Below, piece by piece: positions 1 through 8,848 of a stretch of DNA of 33,324 nucleotides (position 1 is its first letter; each line of letters starts with the position of its first letter). The stretch is from assembly GCA_900754525.1 (NCBI GenBank), contig CAAEDE010000006.1, positions 1-33,324 on the forward strand, given 5' to 3'. The notes beneath the pieces are model-generated. The model made no database searches, was not told where the DNA came from, and saw only the letters and a program-made list of their open reading frames with translations. A program made the translations under genes and the position numbers. The stretch comes from an uncultured Collinsella sp. Lineage in GTDB: Bacteria > Actinomycetota > Coriobacteriia > Coriobacteriales > Coriobacteriaceae.

Positions 1-153
1 CCCGCCGGTCAGGGCTCAGCGGTCCCGGCACGGGCTAAGTTTATCGCGAGTTCCGCACGAACAGGAGGCCACTTAATGTGGCCTCCGTCGTGAGCAGGAC
101 TGTAGAGCAGGAAACTTAGCCCGTGCCGGGGCCGCTGAGCCCTGACCGGCGGG
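1..153. repeat. Very long imperfect hairpin (42-bp arms) with nested inner hairpin
   Basis: Bases 1-42 and 112-153 are inverted repeats matching at 41 of 42 positions. The single mismatch is a T opposite G, which would be a U-G wobble in plus-strand RNA. Between the arms, GGAGGCCAC (64-72) and GTGGCCTCC (78-86) form a second 9-bp stem with loop TTAAT, flanked by CACGA and TCGTG, which also pair. The whole 153 bases can therefore fold as one long rod. It starts exactly at the window edge and may extend further left. It lies upstream of rnj, so it is probably 3' of an unseen gene, and it could act as a terminator, an RNA stability element or a palindromic repeat. No transposase is adjacent. The structure is clear; its function is not. 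Confidence 0.85.
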
Positions 154-335
154 ATACACAGGTTCAGATGGGGCTTTGATGCATGGGTGGTCTGTTGGTG
201 GGCAAATGGGTATCATACTGTGGTTATTGCATCGACTCTGCGATGCATGTTTGTACGTTCCCGGCGGTCGGTTTGCCAGAAGCGCCCCGTCGGTTGTTCC
301 AGACCCGTTTCGAAGAAAGGAAACCACACTCACCT
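154..335. other. Region upstream of rnj, possible weak promoter
   Basis: No convincing gene lies between the long hairpin and the rnj start. A small hairpin, GCATCG/CGATGC, sits at 229-246. TGGTCT (188-193) and TATCAT (211-216) are spaced 17 bp like a weak sigma-70-type promoter, but neither box is close to consensus. An in-frame upstream extension of rnj from 183 is open but has no conserved-looking sequence. Confidence 0.3.
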
Positions 336-2006
336 ATGGCAGCTAAAAAATCATCTCCCTTGAAGATCATTCCGCTCGGCGGCCTTGACGGCATCGGCAA
401 GAACATGACGGTCTTCGAGTGCGGCGACGACATGGTGCTCGTCGACGCCGGCCTCATGTTTCCCGACGACTCCCAGCCCGGTATCGACCTGGTGCTTCCC
501 GACTACACTTATGTTCTGGAGAACGAGGAGAAGCTCCGCGGCATTATCGTTACTCACGGCCACGAGGACCACACCGGTTCGCTTCCGTACCTGCTGCAGG
601 ACCTCAACAACAAGGTGCCCATCTTCTCGAGCAAGCTCACGCTCGGCTTTATCGAGGGCAAGCTCTCCGAGTTCCGCATTCGCGCGCCCAAGTTCCGCGA
701 GGTCAAAGGCGGAAGCCATGTCAATCTCGGTGGCATTTCGCTCGACTTCTTCTCCATGACGCACTCCATTCCGGGTGCTTTGGGCGTATTCATCCGCACC
801 AACCAGGGCACCGTCATGCACACGGGCGACTTTAAGCTCGACCAGACGCCCATCGACGGCGTCACGCCCGACTATGCCGCCATCAGCCGCTTCGCCAAGC
901 AGGGCATCGACCTGCTGCTTTCCGACTCCACCAATGCCACGGTTCCGGGCTTTACCAAGTCCGAGGCCGAGGTCGGTCCCAACCTGCTGCACGCCATCAA
1001 GAACGCTCCGGGCCGCGTGTTCGTCGCGTCGTTCTCGAGCCATATCCATCGCCTGCAGCAGATCTGCGACGCCGCTCGCAAGTGCGGTCGCAAGGTCGTC
1101 GTGACCGGTCGCTCCATGCTCACCAACACCCGCGTGGCGCGCGAGCTGGGCTACCTCAACATCGACGATTCCGATATCCTCGATGCCTTCGATATCGATA
1201 ACCTGCCCGACGATAAGATCGTCGTCATGTGCACCGGTTCTCAGGGCGAGCCGCTGTCGGCCCTGTCCCGCATGGCCAACGGCGAGCACAAGACGCTCTC
1301 CATCCACGAGGGCGATACCGTCATCCTGTCCGCTACGCCCGTTCCTGGCAACGAGAAGGCCGTGCAGCAGGTCGTCAACAGCCTGGCCAAGCTTGGCTGC
1401 GACGTGTGGGATAAGAATCGCGCCCTCGTCCATGTCTCGGGCCACGGCAGCCAGGAGGAGCTCAAGCTTCTGATGGCCATGGCTAAGCCCACCTACTTTA
1501 TGCCGGTTCACGGCGAGGCCGTGCACCTGCGTGCCCATGCCCAGCTTGCCCGTAAGATGGGCATTAAGGATGATCACATCTTTATCCTCGATAACGGCGA
1601 CACGCTCGAGATGCGTGGCGGTATCGTCAAGCGCGGTACGCCCGTCGAGTCCGGCGTCGTCTACGTCGATGGCCTGCGCATCGGCGATACCGACCCCATC
1701 GTCCTGCGCGATCGCCAGAAGCTCGCCAACGACGGTATGGTCACGGCCGTCGCCATCGTCTCGCTCAAGCACAAGAAGATCGAGGCTATCGAGTTCTCGG
1801 GCCGCGGCGTTTCGTTTGCCATCGACGATCAGTTCTCCGAGGATGCCTCCGCAGCCATCATGAAGACGATCGAGAAGGGCAAGTTTAGCTTTACCAGCAG
1901 CGGCTCCGATGCCATTCGCAAAGCCGTGCGCGATTCGCTCTCCAACTTTATCTGGAGCCGTACGCGCACTCGCCCGATGATCATCCCGGTCGTCATGGAG
2001 GTTTAG
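336..2006 (+). CDS. rnj: Ribonuclease J (metallo-beta-lactamase / beta-CASP RNase)
   Basis: RNase J degrades and processes RNA, with 5'-3' exonuclease and endonuclease activity, in the cytoplasm. The 556-residue product matches the usual family length of about 555. The N-terminal metallo-beta-lactamase fold shows the zinc-binding motif HGHEDH at residues 74-79, preceded by the typical LGGLDGIGKN strand. Later family segments include MHTGDFK, SDSTNA, the beta-CASP stretch CTGSQGEP and a C-terminal PVHGE histidine motif. The ATG at 336 is preferred over an in-frame start at 183: the product then begins MAAKKSSPLKIIPLGG, matching the family N-terminus, and AAAGGA lies about 14 bases upstream, which is rather distant. 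ftsK follows after one base, so co-transcription is likely. RNase Y is also encoded in this window, so both main decay nucleases of a Gram-positive-type degradosome are present. Confidence 0.96.
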   Translation: MAAKKSSPLKIIPLGGLDGIGKNMTVFECGDDMVLVDAGLMFPDDSQPGIDLVLPDYTYVLENEEKLRGIIVTHGHEDHTGSLPYLLQDLNNKVPIFSSKLTLGFIEGKLSEFRIRAPKFREVKGGSHVNLGGISLDFFSMTHSIPGALGVFIRTNQGTVMHTGDFKLDQTPIDGVTPDYAAISRFAKQGIDLLLSDSTNATVPGFTKSEAEVGPNLLHAIKNAPGRVFVASFSSHIHRLQQICDAARKCGRKVVVTGRSMLTNTRVARELGYLNIDDSDILDAFDIDNLPDDKIVVMCTGSQGEPLSALSRMANGEHKTLSIHEGDTVILSATPVPGNEKAVQQVVNSLAKLGCDVWDKNRALVHVSGHGSQEELKLLMAMAKPTYFMPVHGEAVHLRAHAQLARKMGIKDDHIFILDNGDTLEMRGGIVKRGTPVESGVVYVDGLRIGDTDPIVLRDRQKLANDGMVTAVAIVSLKHKKIEAIEFSGRGVSFAIDDQFSEDASAAIMKTIEKGKFSFTSSGSDAIRKAVRDSLSNFIWSRTRTRPMIIPVVMEV

Positions 2007-2007
2007 T

Positions 2008-4785
2008 TTGGCGCGCGGATCTGCACAAAACGCCAAAGGCAATAAGGCCAACAACCAACCGGCATCTGCTAAGGGTGCCGGTTCCCATCTTCGTGCCAAT
2101 AAGGGCCACGAGTCCGAGTTCGATGAGTTCGAGCCCCTGGTCGAGCCTTCGGCCAATCGCGATATCGCCGGCGTGGTCATTGCCGTTTTGGCGATTGCGT
2201 CCTTCATTGCCGTGATTTCCCCGGCAACGGCACCCGTGACAGCTGCGGTTGCCGGTTTCTACCATCTTGGCTTTGGCCTGGGCGCCTACGTGCTGCCGAT
2301 CGTCATCTTGCTGTTTGCCGCCACGCTCTTTTTGGGTGAGGACTCGCCGCTCAACATTCGCTCGGTTGCGGGCGGTGCCGTGGTCTTTGTGGCCATTGTT
2401 TCCATCCTGTCGCTGATGGTGCCGGGTACGATCGACTCGTGCGACCTCATGTTTACGCCGCAGAACCTTTCCGCGTCGGGCGGCTACATTGGCGCCTTTA
2501 TCGCAAGTACCTTGCAAAATGCCCTGGGTAAACCTATTGCCATGGTTGTCTTGCTGGGGCTTGTCGTCGTTGGCCTGGTCATTATCGGCTTCTCGGTGGG
2601 CGGCGTTTTGCGCTCCGCACGCGATCGCGCTGCCGATTTTGCCGAGCGCCGTCGTGCCGATGTCAATGCGAGCCCGTGGGGCGATGAAGAGGCCCTGTCG
2701 GTTCCCGGCGTTGCCCGTCCGCACCTGAGCATTCTGCGCCAGAAGGGAACTGACGCCGCCGTGACCACGGTCATGGGTGGCGATGTCGATGCAGTTTTGG
2801 ATGACGACGAGGACGATGACCCGTTTGTCGACGTGTCCGAGGCCGTGGAGGCCGAGCGAGCCAAGACCACGCTGCTGCCGCGTCGCCATGCCAAGAAGGG
2901 CAAGGCCGCGCCCAAGCTCAACACGAGCGAGCCCGACCCGTCTTGGTCCGATAGCGAAATCGAACTCACCGAGGGCGATGACGAGGACGACGAGACTCCG
3001 CTCGAGACCGCCAAGACAACCTTGCTGCCGCGTCGCCGTGCCAAGGCAGGACAGGTCACCGGACAGTTTTCGATGGAAGACGACCCGGACAAGGCTGACG
3101 AGTCCGAACCGCCGTTTGCCGTGAATCCCGTTTCGGCAGCTCCGCAGATCCCCGATTTTCTGAAGCATCCCAAGGTTGTCGATGCCTCCAGCTCTACGGC
3201 TTCCGCTGCTCCCCTTGCGGCCGGCGATGGGGGAGCGGACGGTACCGTTGCCGATGCCGAGGGCGAACAAGAGGACGGCCTCAAACTCCCGCCGCTCGAA
3301 ATCCTGCACGCCAATCCGCAGTCGGCGTCCTCCGCGTCTTCTGATAAGGAGCTGGAGCAGACTGCCGAGTCGTTGCAGTCCACCTTGCTTGAGTTTGGCC
3401 GTAGCGCCCGCGTTGTCGGCTGGATTGCCGGCCCCACGGTCACGACCTTTAAGCTGCAGCCCGGTGAGGGCGAGCGCGTGAGCAAGATCTCGAGCCTCGA
3501 GGACGATATCGCGCTTTCGCTTGCCGCCCAGTCGGTGCGCATTTTTGCGCCGATTCCCGGTACCTCGCTCGTTGGTATCGAGATTCCCAATCGCAAGCGT
3601 CAGAACGTCAACCTGGGCGACGTGCTTCCCTATGTGAAGGGCGGTCCGCTCGAGCTTGCTATCGGTCGCGATGCCGAGGGCACGCCGGTTGTCGCCGACC
3701 TCGCCAAGATGCCCCACCTGCTGATCGCCGGTACCACCGGTTCCGGTAAGTCGGTCATGATCAACTCCATCATCACGACCCTGCTCATGCGCGCTCTTCC
3801 CGAGGACGTTCGTCTGATCATGGTCGACCCCAAGCGCGTCGAGCTTGCGGGCTATAACGGCCTGCCGCATCTCTACGTGCCCGTGGTGACCGAGCCCAAG
3901 CAGGCGGCCAGTGCACTGCAGTGGGCCGTGTCCGAGATGGAGCGTCGCCTGAAGGTCTTCGAGCGCCTTAACGTGCGCAAGATTTCGACCTATAACGAAA
4001 AGCAGGCCGCCGGCGAGTTTGAGCATTACGATAACCCGCCGCAAAAGATGCCTTACCTGGTCATCATCATCGACGAGCTTTCGGACCTGATGATGGTCGC
4101 CGGCAAGGATGTCGAGGCCTCGATCGTCCGTATCGCCCAGCTGGGCCGTGCCGCCGGTATTCACCTTATCGTGGCTACGCAGCGCCCCAGCTCTAACGTG
4201 GTGACGGGCCTTATTAAGGCCAACATCACCAACCGTATTGCCTTTAACGTGGCTACGGGCATCGATTCCCGCGTCATTATCGACCAGATGGGCGCCGAAA
4301 AGCTCACTGGTTTGGGCGACATGCTGTTCTCCAAGGTCGACTGGGGCAAGCCCCGCCGTATCCAGGGCTGTTTTGTCTCGGACGACGAGATCAATGAGAT
4401 CGTCGAGTTCGTTAAGTCGCAAAGCGAGCCCGACTATCACGAGGAGATTCTGTCTGCCGTGGCGCCCGCTTCCATGTCCATGGCTGGTGGTGGCATTGTT
4501 CGCACGGGCGTTGCCGAGCCGCAAGATGACGACCCGCTTATCTGGGAAGCCGCCCATATTGTGGTGGAATCGCAGCTGGGCTCCACATCTGGCCTGCAAC
4601 GCCGCCTCAAGGTTGGCTATGCGCGCGCCGGGCGTATTATGGACATGCTGGAAGAAAAGGGTGTCGTCGGCCCGCCCGACGGTTCCAAGCCGCGCGAGGT
4701 CCTGCTGGACGAGGAGGGGCTTGCCGCGTTGGAGTCTGTCGACGCCGAGATGGCACGTGAAGATCGTGAGTTTGGAGGATTCTGA
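2008..4785 (+). CDS. ftsK: DNA translocase FtsK/SpoIIIE
   Basis: FtsK is a membrane-anchored hexameric ATPase that pumps DNA through the closing septum. The 925-residue product has about four N-terminal transmembrane helices (residues about 52-200). A long acidic, low-complexity cytoplasmic linker follows (about 220-440), then the alpha/beta motor. The Walker A motif IAGTTGSGKS is near residue 575 and the Walker B segment LVIIIDELSDLMM near 690. A C-terminal gamma winged-helix domain (about 835-900) would read the KOPS-type DNA orientation signal. The start is TTG at 2008, one base after the rnj stop, with GGAG about seven bases upstream inside rnj. The linker contains a duplicated peptide, AKTTLLPRR, at residues 285-293 and 335-343, which is not a general FtsK feature that I know of. 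The stop codon overlaps the next start (TGATG), suggesting translational coupling. Confidence 0.96.
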   Translation: MARGSAQNAKGNKANNQPASAKGAGSHLRANKGHESEFDEFEPLVEPSANRDIAGVVIAVLAIASFIAVISPATAPVTAAVAGFYHLGFGLGAYVLPIVILLFAATLFLGEDSPLNIRSVAGGAVVFVAIVSILSLMVPGTIDSCDLMFTPQNLSASGGYIGAFIASTLQNALGKPIAMVVLLGLVVVGLVIIGFSVGGVLRSARDRAADFAERRRADVNASPWGDEEALSVPGVARPHLSILRQKGTDAAVTTVMGGDVDAVLDDDEDDDPFVDVSEAVEAERAKTTLLPRRHAKKGKAAPKLNTSEPDPSWSDSEIELTEGDDEDDETPLETAKTTLLPRRRAKAGQVTGQFSMEDDPDKADESEPPFAVNPVSAAPQIPDFLKHPKVVDASSSTASAAPLAAGDGGADGTVADAEGEQEDGLKLPPLEILHANPQSASSASSDKELEQTAESLQSTLLEFGRSARVVGWIAGPTVTTFKLQPGEGERVSKISSLEDDIALSLAAQSVRIFAPIPGTSLVGIEIPNRKRQNVNLGDVLPYVKGGPLELAIGRDAEGTPVVADLAKMPHLLIAGTTGSGKSVMINSIITTLLMRALPEDVRLIMVDPKRVELAGYNGLPHLYVPVVTEPKQAASALQWAVSEMERRLKVFERLNVRKISTYNEKQAAGEFEHYDNPPQKMPYLVIIIDELSDLMMVAGKDVEASIVRIAQLGRAAGIHLIVATQRPSSNVVTGLIKANITNRIAFNVATGIDSRVIIDQMGAEKLTGLGDMLFSKVDWGKPRRIQGCFVSDDEINEIVEFVKSQSEPDYHEEILSAVAPASMSMAGGGIVRTGVAEPQDDDPLIWEAAHIVVESQLGSTSGLQRRLKVGYARAGRIMDMLEEKGVVGPPDGSKPREVLLDEEGLAALESVDAEMAREDREFGGF

Positions 4786-6293
4786 TGGCTGCACGCTTTG
4801 GTGACATGCTGCTCGAGCAGCGTCGCCGGATGGGCCTTTCCATCCAGCAGGTCGCCAACACCATCAAAATCAGGCCGCAGATCATCGAGTTTTTCGAGAC
4901 CGGTAACTTTGCATCGATGCCCCCGCGTGGCTATGCGCAGGGCATGATTTCGAGCTACGCTCGCTATTTGGGGCTTAACCCGCGCGAGGTCGTCAACGCT
5001 TATTTTGACGACCTCATGGCATATGAACGCGAGACCTCGCAGCAGGGCGGTCGTTTTCAGGATGCTGCCGGCTACGTTAACTCGCGTTCGTCGGTCGATA
5101 ACGGACGCTTTCTGATGGTTCAGGGTGGTCGCTCGACGCGGTACGGTCAGCGTCCTCCGCAAGCGGGCTATATCACCGAGACGGGCTCCAGCGAAGAGAT
5201 TCGTTCTCAGCGAGATCGCTTTCGCAGTACGCCCATGCCGGATGACCGTGCGCTTCCCGCCGCTCGCGGGTTGAGTCGCGATCCTCGCGCCGGTTACGGC
5301 GACGGAGGCTACTCCGGTCGTGGATATCGCGGAGTTTCTGCCGGGCGTTCCCGCGGTGGATATGTCGACGTCGATACCACGCAGGTGACGCCGCGCCTGC
5401 GTTCGCAATCGCAGCCTTATGGGCAGCGCTCTTCGGCGCCTCGCTCTGGCCAGCGTGACCATCAGAATCGTGGTGAGCTTGCGCCGCGTTCGGGTCAGCG
5501 TGGCTCGCAGCGCCAAAGCGGCTATCGTGGTCGTCCCGATAGCGGTCGCGGTCGTATGCCGCAGGCAAACGGCCGTGGCGGCTCCAATCGCGGACGCGGC
5601 GGTGGACGTGCTCCTCAGAACAATGGACTCGATCCGCGCATCATCTACGCCGGCATCGGTGCCGTGGCGCTTTTGCTGATTTTGCTCATCGTGGTCCTCC
5701 TACGTGGCTGCGGCTCTTCTGCACCTGAGTCGACGCCCGAGACGCCCGCGGCCACCAAGACGACGACCAAGAAGTCTTCCAAGAAGACCGAATCCGTTGA
5801 CGAGGATGAAGGCACCGACGAGGCGACTGATTCTGCCGATTCCGATGCCGCCAAGGCGACGGCGAAAAAGGAAGAGGACGAGGTTATCAAGGTTAAGGTC
5901 TCCGTTGCCAAGGGCAAGACCGCCTGGATTGAGGTCAAGGTCGACGGCAAGTCGGTCTATGGCGCCCAGGCGACTGGCCCCTTTGAGCAGGAGTACACGC
6001 CCGAGTCCTCGATCGAGATCACCACGTCCAAGCCTTCCGATGTCACCGTTACCAAGAACGGTGAAAAGGTCCGTTACGATACCAAGACCTCGGGCGTGGC
6101 GCGTGTGACGATCACCGTTCCCAAGAAGGAGACGACTGATTCCGAGAATGGTGAAAGTTCTGATGGTACCGACACCACCGATGGTACCGACACCACCGAC
6201 GGTACCGATGCCCAGTCCACGGATGGCACCGATACCGCAAGTGACGGTCAGACGCCCACCGATTCTACCGACTATTCGTACGATAGCTACTAA
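4785..6293 (+). CDS. RodZ-like HTH membrane protein with RG-rich linker
   Basis: The 502-residue protein has the RodZ architecture. An N-terminal cytoplasmic Xre/RodZ-type helix-turn-helix (residues 1-75, beginning FGDMLLEQRRRMGLSIQQVA) is followed by a single transmembrane helix (about 286-307). A beta-rich extracytoplasmic region (about 365-445) resembles DUF4115. RodZ organises cell-shape and cell-wall machinery. Two features are unusual. The HTH-to-membrane linker (about 160-285) is strongly enriched in Arg, Gly, Ser and Gln, with repeated SGQR, GRG and GRGG motifs. The C-terminus is an acidic Asp/Thr/Ser tail with DGTDTT repeats (from about residue 460). The ATG overlaps the ftsK stop by one base and has a strong TTGGAGGA ribosome site. 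MreB is not visible here, so a role in rod shape is inference; anchoring of a division complex is another possibility. Confidence 0.8.
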   Translation: MAARFGDMLLEQRRRMGLSIQQVANTIKIRPQIIEFFETGNFASMPPRGYAQGMISSYARYLGLNPREVVNAYFDDLMAYERETSQQGGRFQDAAGYVNSRSSVDNGRFLMVQGGRSTRYGQRPPQAGYITETGSSEEIRSQRDRFRSTPMPDDRALPAARGLSRDPRAGYGDGGYSGRGYRGVSAGRSRGGYVDVDTTQVTPRLRSQSQPYGQRSSAPRSGQRDHQNRGELAPRSGQRGSQRQSGYRGRPDSGRGRMPQANGRGGSNRGRGGGRAPQNNGLDPRIIYAGIGAVALLLILLIVVLLRGCGSSAPESTPETPAATKTTTKKSSKKTESVDEDEGTDEATDSADSDAAKATAKKEEDEVIKVKVSVAKGKTAWIEVKVDGKSVYGAQATGPFEQEYTPESSIEITTSKPSDVTVTKNGEKVRYDTKTSGVARVTITVPKKETTDSENGESSDGTDTTDGTDTTDGTDAQSTDGTDTASDGQTPTDSTDYSYDSY

Positions 6294-6319
6294 GCCGCTC
6301 GTACGCGAAAGGAAACATC

Positions 6320-6817
6320 ATGGCTAAAGATTCCAGCTTCGACGTCGTGTCCGAGGTCAACATGCAAGAGGTCGACAACGCCTTCCAGCAGACCACGCGC
6401 GAGATTTCCCAGCGCTATGACCTTAAGGATTCCGGCGCTACGGTTGAGCTTTCGAAGGGCGACAAGCTCTTTACGATCAACGCCCCGGCCGACTTTGTCT
6501 CCAAGCAGATTATCGATGTGTTGAGCTCCAAGCTCATCAAGCGCGGCATCGACCTCAAGGCTGTCTCGTGGGATGTTCCGCAGGCGGCATCGGGCGGCAC
6601 CGTGCGCGTGCTCGGCCATATCGTCGAGGGTATCGACCAGGCGACCGCCAAGAAGATCAACAAGGACATCAAGGACCAAAAGCTCAAGGTCAAGGTGACC
6701 ATCGAGGCCGACAAGCTGCGTGTTTCCTCTGCTTCGAAGGACGCGCTGCAGACCGTGATTCAGTTCCTGCGCGACCAGGACTACGGCCAGCCGCTGCAGT
6801 TCACCAACTACCGCTAA
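6320..6817 (+). CDS. yajQ: YajQ family nucleotide-binding protein
   Basis: The 165-residue product matches the YajQ/DUF520 family at full length. It begins with the characteristic SSFDVVSEVNMQEVDNAF and ends with LRDQDYGQPLQFTNYR. The family folds as two ferredoxin-like domains. Members bind nucleic acid or nucleotides, and some bind cyclic di-GMP and act as effectors; which ligand applies here cannot be seen. AAAGGAAA lies 6-13 bases before the ATG. The gene lies between the RodZ-like gene and rimO in the same direction with short gaps, so it is probably part of a longer transcript. Confidence 0.93.
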   Translation: MAKDSSFDVVSEVNMQEVDNAFQQTTREISQRYDLKDSGATVELSKGDKLFTINAPADFVSKQIIDVLSSKLIKRGIDLKAVSWDVPQAASGGTVRVLGHIVEGIDQATAKKINKDIKDQKLKVKVTIEADKLRVSSASKDALQTVIQFLRDQDYGQPLQFTNYR

Positions 6818-6844
6818 TATCAATCGAAAGGACCGCTCTCCAAC

Positions 6845-8194
6845 ATGGATACACCGTTGGGCTCCGTGCTCTACATCACCCTCGGGTGCGCTAAGAACGA
6901 GGTTGACACCGACCGCATGCGTTCTCTTTTGACCGCCGCGGGCTACGAGGAGGCATTCGACCCGCAGGATGCCGATATCGCTATCGTCAATACTTGCTCG
7001 TTCCTCGCCTCCGCAACGTCCGAGAGCATCGAGACCACGCTCGAGCTCGCCAACGAGGTTCAGGACGGCGTTCGTTCTTGCCCCATCGTCATGTGCGGTT
7101 GCGTGCCGTCGCGCTATGGCGATGACCTGCCTGACGAGTTGCCCGAGGTCGCTGCCTTTGTGAAGGCCGACGAGGAAGACGGCATCGTGGCGGTCATCGA
7201 TGGCGTGCTGGGTGTCGAGCGCGAGATTGCCGCCTATATTCCTCAGGTCAAGCGTACCGTCGAGGGTGCGGTTGCCTACGTCAAGATTTCCGATGGCTGC
7301 AACCGCTTCTGCAGCTTCTGCATGATCCCTTACATTCGCGGTCGCTATCATTCTCGTAATGCCGAGAGCATTATCTCCGAGGTGCGCGACCTGGTTGCCG
7401 GCGGTGTGCGCGAGATCGTGCTGATCGGCCAGGACACGGGTATTTGGGGCACCGACTTTGCCGACGAGGACGTCGCCGAGGGCCCGCCGCGCAATCTGGC
7501 ACAGCTGCTGCGTGCCGTCGCTGAGGCCGTGCGCCCGCACAACGTCTGGGTCCGCGTGCTCTACCTGCAGCCCGAGGGCATGACTGACGAACTCATCGAG
7601 ACGATACGCGATACGCCCGAGGTGCTGCCCTATATCGATATCCCCGTGCAGCACTGCGACGCGCGCATCCTCAAGGCCATGCGTCGCTCCGGTTCGCGCC
7701 AGGAGCTCGAGGACCTGTTCCGCGACCTTCGCGAGCGCATCCCCGGTATCGTGATTCGCTCCACGGCCATGGTCGGCTTCCCGACCGAGACCGACGACGA
7801 GTTTCGTGATCTTATCGACTTTATGGACACCGTCGGCTTTGACTACACGAGCGTCTTTGCCTACTCGCAGGAGGAGGGCAGCCTGGCCGCTAAGATGGAG
7901 GGTCAGGTCGACGAAGAGGTCAAGCTCGAGCGCGCCCAGGAGGCCATGGACCTGGCCGAGTCGCTCGGTTTTGCCGCCACCGCCGCACATGTGGGCGAGC
8001 GCGCCCAGGTGATCGTCGACGGTATCGAAGAAACCGAGGACGGCGCCGAGCTGATCGGCCATGCCTGGTTCCAGGCGCCCGATTCCGATGGCGCGGTGCA
8101 CTTGGATGCCAGCGAGGCATCTGTGGGCGATATTCTGACTGTCGAGTTTACCGATAGCTTCTGCTATGAGCTTATCGGCCATGTTGTGGAGTAG
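6845..8194 (+). CDS. rimO: Ribosomal protein S12 methylthiotransferase RimO
   Basis: RimO is a radical-SAM enzyme that adds a methylthio group to an aspartate of ribosomal protein S12. The 449-residue product has an N-terminal MTTase domain with three cluster cysteines in LGCAKNEVDTDRM, NTCSF and CGCVPSRY. The radical-SAM CxxxCxxC motif (CNRFCSFC) is at residues 152-159. A C-terminal TRAM domain covers about 380-449. RimO and MiaB share this plan. RimO is favoured here by the opening LGCAKNEVD, whereas the second paralogue at 14833 has the MiaB-type FGCQMNQHDSE. AAAGGACC lies upstream of the ATG. pgsA begins nine bases after the stop, consistent with one operon. Confidence 0.95.
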   Translation: MDTPLGSVLYITLGCAKNEVDTDRMRSLLTAAGYEEAFDPQDADIAIVNTCSFLASATSESIETTLELANEVQDGVRSCPIVMCGCVPSRYGDDLPDELPEVAAFVKADEEDGIVAVIDGVLGVEREIAAYIPQVKRTVEGAVAYVKISDGCNRFCSFCMIPYIRGRYHSRNAESIISEVRDLVAGGVREIVLIGQDTGIWGTDFADEDVAEGPPRNLAQLLRAVAEAVRPHNVWVRVLYLQPEGMTDELIETIRDTPEVLPYIDIPVQHCDARILKAMRRSGSRQELEDLFRDLRERIPGIVIRSTAMVGFPTETDDEFRDLIDFMDTVGFDYTSVFAYSQEEGSLAAKMEGQVDEEVKLERAQEAMDLAESLGFAATAAHVGERAQVIVDGIEETEDGAELIGHAWFQAPDSDGAVHLDASEASVGDILTVEFTDSFCYELIGHVVE

Positions 8195-8203
8195 GAGAGC
8201 ATC

Positions 8204-8842
8204 GTGGCAAACGAGAGCAATAAGGAACTGACGAGTGTCTGGACGCCCGCCAACATCGTGACGTGCGTGCGCATCGTCTTTATCCCGGTGTTCATGATCG
8301 TCTCGGCGCTTTCTCACACGAGCGTTGCCGGTACGGATTGGAGCATCTTCGACGGTCCGCTCGCCGCCGCTGCCTTCATTCTGTATGTGATCCTGTCGTG
8401 CACCGATAAGGTCGACGGTTATCTGGCGCGTTCACGCAACGAGATCACCGACTTCGGTAAATTCTTGGACCCCATCGCCGATAAGCTGCTCGTGTTCTCG
8501 GCCCTGCTGCTGTTCTTGGACTTTGGTGCCGTAACCGTGTGGTCGGTGTTCATCATCCTGTTCCGTGAGCTTCTGGTGAGCGCCCTTCGCATGGTTGCGA
8601 GTGCGGCCGGTGTGGTCGTTGCAGCCGATAAGCTCGGCAAGTACAAGACGGCAACCACGATGGTCTCCATCTGCGGTTACCTGTGCGTTTTTGCTATGGC
8701 CGGCTTGCACCTTGGCCCGGTGGCGCTGACGCTCGGTATCTATGGCGTCTCACGCTTCCTGTACGCCGTTGCCGTTGTCTTGACCGTTATCTCGGGCGCC
8801 CAGTACTTCTGGAACTGCCGCAAGATCGTCTTTTCGGTCTAG
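8204..8842 (+). CDS. pgsA: CDP-diacylglycerol-glycerol-3-phosphate 3-phosphatidyltransferase
   Basis: PgsA makes phosphatidylglycerophosphate from CDP-diacylglycerol and glycerol-3-phosphate at the membrane, the committed step to phosphatidylglycerol. The 212-residue product has the CDP-alcohol phosphotransferase signature D-x2-DG-x2-AR-x8-G-x3-D-x3-D, starting at D68 (DKVDGYLAR, then GKFLDPIAD). Several hydrophobic helices flank it. The start is GTG at 8204 and the N-terminus TPANIVTCVRIVFIPVF is typical of the family. A position between rimO and cinA/recA is common in Gram-positive genomes. A second family member is encoded at 29059-29763. This copy is the better match to canonical PgsA. 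Confidence 0.93.
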   Translation: MANESNKELTSVWTPANIVTCVRIVFIPVFMIVSALSHTSVAGTDWSIFDGPLAAAAFILYVILSCTDKVDGYLARSRNEITDFGKFLDPIADKLLVFSALLLFLDFGAVTVWSVFIILFRELLVSALRMVASAAGVVVAADKLGKYKTATTMVSICGYLCVFAMAGLHLGPVALTLGIYGVSRFLYAVAVVLTVISGAQYFWNCRKIVFSV

Positions 8843-8848
8843 GTCCTG

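Noticed and set aside
1993..4794. A 933-residue minus-strand open frame opposite ftsK
   Set aside because: It lies wholly opposite a clear ftsK and reflects GC-rich codon bias; the translation shows no recognisable domain. The same applies to the long minus-strand frames opposite rnj (351-2207), yajQ-rimO (6290-8317), recA (9655-10650) and rny (11636-13444).
6164..6235. Short tandem repeats (GATGGTACCGACACCACC) at the end of the RodZ-like gene
   Set aside because: They are in-frame repeats coding for the DGTDTT tail and are explained as low-complexity protein sequence; there is no evidence of a separate element.
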